Below are positions 49,764 through 61,700 of a stretch of 64,000 bases of DNA, piece after piece. Made by a program: the position numbers and the translations under genes. The stretch is from Owenia fusiformis. Lineage: Eukaryota; Annelida; Polychaeta; Sabellida; Oweniidae. Under the pieces are notes generated by a model. The model saw nothing but the letters and a program-made list of their open reading frames with translations. It was not told where the DNA came from and did not search any database. The number at the start of each line of letters is the position of its first letter. Position 1 is the first letter of the stretch. The stretch is taken from assembly GCA_903813345.2 (NCBI GenBank), contig CAIIXF020000005.1, forward strand, positions 15,257,375 through 15,321,374, written 5' to 3'.

Positions 49764-52700
49764 ATGGCTAGGATACAAAGAAATCTTTTATCATTAGTTT
49801 TTGTTGGACTATTGTTTGCAAAGTCTATAGGTAAGTGATCTCATGGGTGACAGTGAGTTTCATTCTTTAACGTTCTGTATTTGAAACGTGTCAAAACTAT
49901 GAAATCTATCAAGATCAAATTGCATGTCAAATTTTTAAAGCTAGGCTCAGCTAGAATCCACATGCTGTAATGCAACATTGGAGACAGAGGACCTACATGG
50001 TTACCACCCATCCACTCATGATAAGGACACAGACTTTTGAAAGAGCACTTTTGAGGGAATTTATGTAAAAATAATGGTTAACTTTTTGTTAATCAAGCCA
50101 AAGTGATCAAAAATTTTGTTGCAATATATATATATAATATAACAAACAATGAATTATCAGCATTGGTGTATCTAAATTAATAGAAATAGAAAATTGTTGG
50201 GTTTAATTTAAAAAGATGGCTTCTTATTTGTGGTTCTACAGGTGTTATTTCTGGTGTCATTTTCAAATTTCAAGACATCATGACTCATTTTTGGCTTCCT
50301 TTTATTAACATTGAATATATTTCAATTTGGACTTCAGTCGTATGTGTTTTCTTTTTTATTTCTAGAACATTTTCTGTTTATTTATAATAGTCTAATTGAT
50401 CTAAATAACCACTATCTTGAAACTTTAATTAAAAACACATTTGGTGTGTTGAAAAAAAGATAAACGTCATCCATTCTGGTCAACTAGGTGTCAATTCAAC
50501 TGTACTTTAAACTAATATGGCTTGAGCTATTATTAGGTTAATATGTAATGTTATTTCAATTTTGAAATAAAATCAAAATATACATATTTTCAATGTTTTC
50601 CTAAATTTGAAGAGGGTAAACATTTAGTTACCCTATTTTCAAAACTTCTTGTTTTGGTATAATGGAAATCAATGATATTTAGCTTATTTCAAAACATGGG
50701 TTTCAACAAATGAGAATTACAAAGCGCAATTTATGAATTCCTTATTAATTCATATACATGTAAACTATATTGAACCAGTGTACATATTTTGCAAGTCAAT
50801 TAATTGATCATAAACATATTGTCCTTCAAAAAATGTTTGAACAAAATAAGAGACTAAGAGTCTTAACTTAATTTTGGAATTTCTTAAAATCAGTGTATGA
50901 AATAAAATTGAATTCCAGTGATGATTCTAAGCTCACCTTGTGAAAGTGGCTGAGATTCAAGTGAAACACTTGAGAAAAGGGATCGAAGATGAATAAATGC
51001 TTAATATCAGTGATCTCCAAGAAAATAGGCTTGCATTTACATGAAAAGTCACTTGTACCCCCTAAAATTTAGAAAGACATGACAATAAATATTTTGACCA
51101 ATTTTTGACACCATTATGAGAATGAGAATTTTGAATCGTATTTCAAATGGCCTAACTATTATTCCCCGTACTTAATTAAAATGGAACATAAGCATCATTA
51201 AAGTGCATTTCATTTATTTTGACAAAAAACAAGTCAAAATGAGGGTTCAAGAAAAAGTCCATTCCAAGCAAAATCATGATGCTAAGATGAGAATTAAACT
51301 ACTCTGGCCTTAACCTTGTGAATTAGAGATAATGTAGATAGAATATCAAAATAAACAGGCCTAATTAGTAAGAAAACATCACAGTTGTAGTAAATAGTAA
51401 AGTTCTTGAGATTCAGGGACTTAGAGAGGAAACGTATGTCCTGCGAAATGAAGATTAAGCAACTTATAAACACTTGCAATATCAACTCAACTAAAGTGCA
51501 TCCTACAATGTTAGATAGTGGGAAAATCTCTAATTCAGATCAAGTGTTTTTTCCAAAAGGATGAATTGATTCTTTTTATTATCATTTCAGTCTTTTTTAA
51601 ATCGATAATCAAGATAAGAAGGAAAATTATATCAAAGATAAATAAGCAATTTTCACTGACACGTTTAACATAGATATTGTGAAAAATATACAATGAAACA
51701 TTTCATTTACACAAATTAAACATTTAAACACTCTGTCAAAAGGAAGCTAGGTGAGGGAGGTATATTGTCAAAGAGTATGAAAATTGTTGATGAGGGAGTC
51801 TAAGAGGCCATACAAGTGGCAAGTGGAATTCATCTAGAAGGGCAATAGCTCCAATTAGGTTCTGGACCATTCTTGATCAGGAAGTGGTTTCCAAAGGAAG
51901 CATCTTCATCCTAAACTATGTCTAATATTAGATTTAGAACTGTTGTTTGAACAAATATTTCCATCATCATTCCTTCCATCACATGTTTATTATGAGGCTA
52001 ATTGTGAAGGGGTTAAGTGTTAGTTTTGGAATATTGGAGTTTTTTTATTTATTTTGATTTCATACACTCTCATGGATTGGGTACCCTGCGCGCAGAGTGT
52101 AGTTATAAAGTACCAACCAGAGCCTGCAGGGGCGGATCTGGGAACCAACAAGGGGGGGGCTCAAAGTTCTGATCTGAGAAAAAAAATTCTGCGCTTGCGG
52201 GGAAAAAAATTTTGGGCCCCTAAAACCAAAAAGTGGGCCCAAATTTTGAGGCCCATTTTCTTCAAAATTTGGCCTAAAATTAAAAAATAAGGCCTTAGAA
52301 GGCCCATTTATGACCAAAAAGGCCCACTTTTGGGGCTGTAAGGCCTTTTTTGGCCCCCCCCAGATTTGCCAGTGGCCTGTGACAATCACCTATTGGCACC
52401 CATTGTTATGTCCCTCATTTGGAGATGATATATTTTTGCTTATTTGCAGTTGCCATCGTGACCTAACTAACATTTTATTTGAAGCATCTTTCAGGAAATG
52501 TTCAATGTATTTTTAAGGTTATGACCTCAGTTGGAATTTTTATTGTTTCCATCTTGCTTGCTGTCTGGTGGATTTTGTTCCTTATTTGTTTTTTTGGAAG
52601 TTTTGAGGCCATGTGTCCCTTACAAATGGAAAAATTGGCAATTTAAAGGGGTGTAGTTACAAAAATGCAATGCTCGTATAGTATCTGTGGTGCCACGTTG

Positions 52701-55700
52701 CTTTAATATGAAAGGGATGCATTGTCAATTGCATGTAGGAGTCAAAAAGGAGGTGGGGTCCACCCAAAAACAGTATGCATTTCAACCAAATTATTGTTTG
52801 AACAAATCTCTTATACTTTAATACCATATGTTTCTGACTATTGCAACTTTAGGGAGTTAGGGGTAAATGAAAATCATCTCAATGTTTCCAGTTCTTACTT
52901 TATTTCTAAAAAGAGAATTGAGATAATAGAATGCTGAAATGTCCAAATTCATTAGAGTTTTAAATTCTCTAGTCCCTTTACTATGAGGTGGTATGTTTCA
53001 GACGTTACCCATCATGGTGGCTGGTGTTTTAAACAATTATAGAGGTTGGAGTTTAGAAGACAAATCTATTCTGTCATTCTCTTATAGTTTTAGGAAATAT
53101 TGTTTTTACTGGTTCATTTTGTCTTCAGAACCTTGAAATTGAAAGCTGCTCTTATCCATTTTTCATACGTGTCCAAGTTTCTGGAGGCAACTAAGTGCAA
53201 TTTCGGATCTGTCTGATCTCATTCCTCAGCCCATGAAGATGAAACCATATACAGTAAAACCTGTCTAATTGGAAGACATTTGGTACTTTTAAAAAGTGTT
53301 CCGCTGGGGAGGTGTTCTACTTTTAGAGGCTCATTTATCATTAAGTCAGTTGATCTTGGGAGGTGTCCCACCTTTAAAGGTGTTCCACTTTACAGGTTTC
53401 ACTTAATATTAAATGTCTGGTACACCCATTTTTGCCCATATTTTGGCTCTAATTTGATTTCTGCTTGATGCATCAGATTCATATTTTATATGGTTCCATT
53501 TTCTGGTTATTGCGCATTGAGTTGATGTTCAAATAAAGAAAGAATTCAGAAAACAGGTTGCAGTGGAATTTGCCACTCTGTAGTTACCATTTTTTATGTC
53601 ACCCTTTATGGGTCATATTGCTTTTGCTCCATTGGAATTTGGTATTTGATTGAAGAGTAATTAGCTAATATTTCTTGTTCTTGAATCAAACACGGCTAAT
53701 GTTTCTTGAAATCTAATCATCTAATGTTTCTTGAAGTGTTGTTTTTTATGTTACTTTGTCAAAGTACTATTGTTGACTTGTTTCTCTGGATCTACTAAAT
53801 ACAACCGACATTTTCTCAGGTTTTGTTTATTTACTTCTCAAATTTTCTGTTTCTGGAAATATTATATTGCACTTACTTTTGGCAGCCTTGCCAATTTTGT
53901 AAAACACAAATAAACAAATAAAAAACCTAATGCATTACTCTGAGTTGTTCCATTTTCCACATATTTGAGTGTGAATATAAAACCACTATAAACAGAAAAA
54001 TCATATTCTATGACATGGATTGCTAAAATTCTTTTAATTTTTTAATCAGCCGATCATCTCATTTGTTCTTTGTTTGTCTTGATTGGCACTGGCTTCAACT
54101 TTACTTTTGATATTTTTAGCAGATTCAAATATTTGGACATTTATTAGATGATGCCCTCCTTTGTAATGTACTCCTTTGTTATGCATATTGCAATGATAAA
54201 GGGGCAGGTAGAGACACAGATCTAGGCTACATCTGTGGTAACATCATATTATCAAGGGTCATTTCTTAGGATAACTTCATTTTATCATGGGTCATTTTTA
54301 AGGATAACTTCATATAAAGGGTCATTTCTTAGGATAACCTCAAATTATCAAGGGTCATTTCTTAGGATAACTTCATTTTATCATGGGTCATTTTTTAGGA
54401 TAACTTCATATAAAGGGTCATTTCTTAGGATAACCTCATATTATCAAGGGTCATTTCTTAGGATAACTTCATGTTATCAAGGATCATTTCTTAGGATAAC
54501 TTCATGTTATCAAGGATCATTTCTTAGGATAACATCATGTTATCAAGGATCATTTCTTAAGATAACTTCATATTATCAAGGGTCATTAATTAGGATAACT
54601 TCATATCAAGGTTTATTTCTTAGGATAACCTCATATTATCAAGGGTCATTTCTTAGGATAACTTCATGTTATCAAGGATCATTTCTTAAGGTAACTTCAT
54701 ATTATCAAGGGTCATTTTTAGGATAACTTCATATTATCAAGGGTCATTTCTTAGGATAACTTCATATCAAGGGTCATTTCTTAGGATAACTTCATATTAT
54801 CAAGGGTCATTTCTTAGGATAACTTCATATTATCAAGGGTCATTTCTAAGGATAACATCATGTTATCAAGTTCCATTTCTTAAGATAACTTCATATTATC
54901 AAGGGTCATTTTTTAGGATAACTCCATATTATCAGGGGTCATTTCTTAGGATTTCTTAGAAAAATGAAATAAAAATATAAACTAGAATATTCAACTGGTG
55001 TTTATGAGTATTTTATAGGAACATCACCTCAACAGGGGGAAGTTGAGGTCACACAAACTATCAAATTCTACTTAATGGCTCAGTCACTGTAATATTTTAG
55101 AGCTAACTTGACAACATTCTGCCATATGCCAGATGGTTGATATACAACAGAACCCTTTGAAGCCTTCTGGCTTTGTTTCCTATACCAGGTTTTCAACACA
55201 AGTGTTGTATGTATGTAAACTATACTTGTTGAAGGTGAGGCCAGTCTAACTCCTCAAATAAATTTCATTTGATATTGGCCAGTCAACAGACCTATACACC
55301 CATGTGATATTCGATCTATATCCTTGCAACCATGGGATAAATCATATATCCTTGCAACCATGGGATAAATCATATATCCAATACAGCGAAATCTGTGTGA
55401 AGGAACGCCTCTCAACATTAATCAGTAATGTCCAAATATTTGAATGAATGAATCTGGTAAAATAGTTCTAAAAACAGATTCTAATTGACTCACATGCTAA
55501 AAAGAACCTGCTCTTTGAAAATCACCTGTCTTACAAGGAACAATATTGGAAAGTACTGAGAGTAGTCCATATAAATAATAAACAGACATTTTACTGTAAT
55601 TCATACAATAACCCATGTTCCATATACTTTACTGCTGGGTACATGCATTTTTGCAGGTGACCTACTGAGCGTTGCAGAGAAATGCTGCCAACAGGGTACA

Positions 55701-58700
55701 CAATGGTATCAATCAAGTCGGGGACTCTGCAAGAACTCACCCATGCCTGCTGGCATACAGGCAGTAGATCAGATGAACTGTAGGGCTATCATAGAGGTAT
55801 AGCTTTTTATCATAATATAATGACATATTGTTATAGTCTCCAGCTTTCTTTGTGGATGGTTTTCGGCTTTTCCAGTTTGGCATTTGTGGGATGGAATTTG
55901 GTGATCGAGTCAGCGTTCGGCATTTGTAACAAATTGCAAGTGGTGACATTGTGGGCAATAATGTCTTGTATGTTCTTGTGAAGCTCTTATTGAATTTCTC
56001 CCAAACATATCTCTATAAAATCAGTGATCTCCCCACCATTAAAGTACTTGAAAACCCATCTGAACATACTTTGAGAAAAATAATGAAAAATTGACCTGTT
56101 TGTACAAGCTGCAAGCAGAACAAGTAAAAATGTAAACTTTACACCCACTTGAAAATGAAATTCTTTGGAGAACATTAGATATTCATAATTCAAGAAATGC
56201 ATCAGTGGTTGTCTGTTTTTCTAGGTGTGCTGCCTGAACAAGAAACAAGAGAATGACTGTGAGAATGGAAAGAAACTTGCCAAAAGGGTTGGTGATTGTA
56301 TGGCATTGAGAAACCAGTTAAATGTCGATGATCAACAGGTTAGTATCTCTCCATACTGTTAAACCAGTGTATTCCTTCAGTCATGTGAAATACCTTGATT
56401 AATCAAGATGGTATCTCCCTCACTGTGTCAAATCTAACTATAAACATAAAGCCTGGGTAAGTGGATTGCATTTGCTACCTCAAAATAGTGATCCATTTTG
56501 AAGAGCCTCGTTTTTAGGTTAGATAATAGGAGACTCAGGGTTCTCACTAGGCTTTTAGACTCAGGAGATTCTCCGGAGTCTAATGTCTTAAAACCCTTTT
56601 GCTCCAAAGTCTAACAGCTTTTCCAGAGTCTAGAGTATTTTTTCTGGAGTCTAATTTTACATTTTTGTCACATTATTTGCGGTAAAACTCTTGAGAAAAT
56701 ACATTTAACTGGATACAAACAAGGAATAGGAGGTCAGAAACCTTAAAAAAGTAGTCACAATACCGCTAAAAATCAGGGGTCTAAAAATTTCCTGGTGAGA
56801 ACCCTGAGACTGCTGGACATAAAAAAGTGTTTCACTTATGGAGGTGTTCCACTTCCAGAAGTTTTTCGCTTTGCAGGTTTCACAAAAACTGTGTAACCAA
56901 TTTATTAAATTTCTGACAAACTACCCAGAACATCATTGAGGTTTAAAGGGGGTTGGGGGGTCTCCGAAGTAAAGTACATGTAATATGAAACTTCACTAAA
57001 CTTCCTACTTTATTGAGAAAGAATCTTTATGAACCTTTGTTAATGTAGCATGGTTGTGACATTCTCAACAGGTGCAATATAAAGTGAATTGTTTCAAGAT
57101 AATCGGGTGATCACTGTAGCATTTCAGTAAACTCAGGAGAGATAGTATTCTCTGAATGAGATAACATATGTCCCGGTGATCTAACCACCATGGAAGTAGG
57201 TAGGCGTTATGTGAAATTTAGTTTGTACCCGATTGAAATACCATTTTCACCCACTTGAAAATGATTAAAAAATGCATATTTTGGATCAATTTTGGCTGAA
57301 AATAAAAACTTTTGGGAAAAGATCCTGGACTCGGAGAGATTGTTATATCTGTTCACAAATAATCTATTTACCAACTCCTTGTCAGACAATACACAGTCAT
57401 ATCTCTTAGGAACATATAATATTTGATAGCTTTGTTGTGTAAATCCATACATATGGCTCAAAGTTCAGATTTATTTCTGTACTTCTAACTTGTCAAACTA
57501 CTGCATCACTTACCAGTTATCAATTGTTATTACTTTAGTATGGAGATAGATTTACAAGATTGGTATTTATATGATATTTTCATTGATAATCAAAATTGAT
57601 GAAATATTTTTTTTGTGAATATTTACATGCTGTTGTAGAATACATTTTTGAATACAAACATACTGTAATCAAATGTAGAAATGACAAGAACACTATATTA
57701 TACATCTCATTTAATAAATGGAGATCTTGCTTAGCATAGGCCAAGGAAACAAAAATGTTTCAGGTCCCTGGTTTCAGTTTTAGACCAGCCATCTAGGCCT
57801 TTTATAAGGCAAAACGCTGTTCCATGTTCATTTCTTAAATGTTGTGCCTTTAGCCAGGTGATCAGAAAATTCAGACAATATACTCTGGAGTAAATGAAAC
57901 ATAACCAAAAAACATTTTTCTCAAGGTTTACACCCCCTCAATTAAATAATTTTTTGAGATAAAATATTTAGTTTTTTAGTTCCAATGATTATGAATGGTA
58001 GCACATCCATCAGATCAAATTTTTAATTGCCATGAGGCAAAATAATTTGTACTATCCTTTACTATCCCTACTATCCTTGGAAATTCCTCTCATTTTTTTA
58101 TTTTTATGTTTCAGAATTTTATGATCTATTTGACCTATCCTAAGAATTTCCTGAGAAATGTCACGAAATCATAACATTTTGATTTATTTGTTTTCTTACC
58201 CTTTTTCTCCAGTGTTATAGCTGCTGACGCACCCCCACCTGTCAATTTATGGTTCATATTATTTGGAATTTAACCCTGGCTAAAGAATACCTCAATAATT
58301 TGTTTTATCTCTTTCTTATTAAAAGTTAAGACATCCAAATTTAACTTCTGATTTTTGACATCCAGTTTTTGACTTCTGATTCAACATGCATGCTGTTACA
58401 TATTTAATTAATTAATTAATTAATTGCTATATCTCATCAAAAGATAACCAAACCAATAGCAAGGGGCCATTGTTGACTAGTATGGCATGTACTAAAATAC
58501 AATAAAACATCTCTAAATGCCTTATTTTAAACCATCAAAAGCGAGTCTGGAATATTCAGTCAAAATAAATCATGATCCTGTACAAGTCATTCAGGACTAA
58601 CTAGTAGATAATATTAAGGCATAATAAATCAAAAACGGTAAAATTGTTGTGCGAGAAACTGCATATAAATAAGAAACAGTAAAATTGCAGAGTGTACAGT

Positions 58701-61700
58701 CGACCTACCAATCTATTCCTTACAACAGCAAATACAATATATCTCAAAGGATCTGTGACATGTTATATTTGGGCGAATTTTTTAAAGATTTAAAGTGCAA
58801 AAATGGGAGAAAAATGTTATTACTTCTGGTGTGTTGAGGCTAATAACATCCGTTCCCTCCAGTCAGATTGGCTGATGAATCAACCTTTTTTGGGGGGAGG
58901 GGCTGCTGAAATATTAAGAGGCATAATTGTAGATATAGCAAAAAGATTCTTAATTTGAAACAATTTTTGGAAGTTCAAAGATTATCTGGAGCAGTTTTGA
59001 AAATACTTTAATCCCTAACAAGGTTCAAATGACAATGTACACAAATACAAGTAATTTGTAATAATATGTAAAATATGTAAAAATGCTGTGAAAACCATTC
59101 TAGTTGAAATCTAACACAACCCTATTGTCTTACATGTAAACTTCCAGTATGACATGACATGTTTCCAATAGTGTTGAAAACACATTATTGTAACTTATTC
59201 AGACCAACACTGATGTACAACTGTGTGATGCAGTTGCATGATCCTTTAAAAAGTATGCTGTATTCATGTATCATTATGAGACACCTCAGTGGTGTTTGAA
59301 TATCTTGACATCAAATAACAGTAGAGTATATATTGAGCACTGTTCTTTAAGGTGCAGCACTGTTTGGTAATGGTGCTCAAACAGTACTGTTAATTAAGTG
59401 CTGTTAAGTGCTGTTTGAGTGTATAAATAATAGTACTGTTTAGTGCAATTAAGTGCTTTAAAGTGCTATTTGAGTGTATATAAATAACAGTACTGTTTAG
59501 TACAATGAAGTGCTTTAAAGTGCTGTTTGAGTGTATAAATAACAGTACTGTTTAGTACAATTAAGTGCTTTAAAGTGCTGTTTGAGTGTATAAATAACAG
59601 TACTGTTTAGTACAATTAAGTGCTTTAAAGTGCTGTTTGAGTGTATAAATAACAGTACTGTTTAGTACAATTAAGTGCTTTAAAGTGCTGTTTGAGTGTA
59701 TAAATAACAGTACTGTTTAGTACAATTAAGTGCTTTAAAGTGCTGTTTGAGTGTATAAATAACAGTACTGTTAGTGCAATTAAGTGCTTTAAAGTGCTAT
59801 TTGAGTGTATAAATAACAGTACTGTTTAGTACAATTGAGAGCTTTAAAGTGCTGTTTGATTGTATAAATAACTTAACTGCACTTGTATTGTTTCTGACAT
59901 GGAAGAGTATCATAATGTTACAAATGGTTTAACAGGGAGATCATGATCTCCAAAGTATGTTGTGGTGTAAAGGGCAGACAAAATATGTTATACATGTCCA
60001 TATTCTGTTTTCCTGTCTGATTTATGCTCCTCTGCTCTACAACATATAGCGTCTGTAAATACTGTAGTACCATTCCTTTAAAATATAAAATAGAAAGTAC
60101 TATTCCTTTAGAATACAGAATAAAAAGTACCATTCTCTAGAATATAAAAAAAATAAATACATTATAGTACCATTGCTCTAGAATTTTAAAATAAAATGTA
60201 TCATTCCTTTAGAATATAAAATGAATTATTTAATTATCCCATCGAACGAAGGGATATAGGGAACGCCTCCGTCCGTCCGTCCGTACGTACGTCCGTACGT
60301 CCGTCCGTCCGTCTGTCCGTCCGGGCAATAACTCAAATACCGTTGGCCCGATTTTGTTCATATTTTGTACAAATATAGCCTATGGAGGTAGAAGTTCTGC
60401 TCGAAAGCCGATTTTCAAAATGGCCGCTCATTTCAAAATGACGGCCATTTTAGTGACGATTTTACAGTAATTTAGGTGCAATATGTAAAACTGTAATAGC
60501 AATATGTTTTAAATGTAAAAAAATTATAAAGGACAATAATAATGCTACAAATGTAGATATTTAAGAAGCACATGGCAGCCATCTTGAAAAATGGCGGCCT
60601 TTACTTGTCATTTTACGATTTTTGCTGTAACTCAAAAAATAGTGGAGCGATTTTGTTCATATTTGGTATGTCAATACTATAAGCATTGCACACTGTCTAA
60701 AGACACTTTTGGTAGAAGGCGGCCATTTTTCAAAATGGCCGCCATTTTAATGTATTTTACTATAACTCGAAAAGTAGTGGAGCGATTTTGTTCATATTTG
60801 GTATGTGAATACTATAAGCATGGCACTCTGTCCTATGACACTTTTGGTAGAAGGCGGCCATTTTGAAAAACATTTTGAAAAATGACCGCCATTTTAACTT
60901 ATTTTACTATAACTCGAAAAGTAGTGGAGCGATTTTGTTCATATTTGGTATGTGAATACTATAAGCATGGCACACTGTCCTATGACACTTTTGGTACAAG
61001 ACGACCATTTTGAAAATTGTCTATTTCTAATGACACTTTTGGTAGAAGGTGGCCATTTTGAAAAATGGCCACCATTTTAACGATTTTACTATAACTCGAA
61101 AAGTAGTGGAGCGATTTTGTTCATATTTGATATGTGAATACTTTAAGCATGGCACATTGTCTAATAAAACTTTGGGGAGTAGTCGGCCATTTTGAAAAAT
61201 GGCCACCATTTTTATGTGTGTTATTTTACAAGTACGTGTGCAATTTTTCAAATATTTTAGAGGTGGCTTCTTAAAAGCATATTATTTCTTCTGATGACAA
61301 CTTGGCTAGAGAGCAACCATTTTGAAAATGGTGGCCTTTCTGGTGTGTTGTTTTATGATATTTGCTATGCGTTTGTAAAAATGCCAGCCATTTCTGTTCG
61401 ATGGGATTCGCTACGCTTTGGCGTTGCCGTTGTTCTGGTTATTATAAACTATTTTTTAATTTAACTTAGATTTTTCTTTGTACATGGAACTTGTCTTTTA
61501 ATAAAACTGGAACATTACGTAATTATTTGTAATTAGAGTTGCAAACTGGGAAGTTAGGCAAGGGATGCTGGGATATTAAATGATCCTCCTCTGTTTGTCA
61601 TTGCAGGAATGTTTTAACTGTTGCAAACTGGGAAGTGACAGACAAAGCACACTGGAATATTATATGATTCCCCAGGCAAGGGATGTTGGGATATTAAATG

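Noticed and set aside
52054-52389. Overlapping frames on both strands with Lys/Pro/Gly-rich products
   Set aside because: Produced by alternating AAAA and GGGCCC runs in a repeat; no gene-like features.
54235-54726. Long open frame of 163 codons as a repeat protein gene
   Set aside because: It follows entirely from a 33-bp tandem repeat; no start context, splice sites or neighbouring exons, and it lies inside a fibulin intron.
59340-59876. CRISPR-like regular spacing
   Set aside because: The whole 55-bp unit is repeated with no unique spacers, and the genome is animal; it is a minisatellite.
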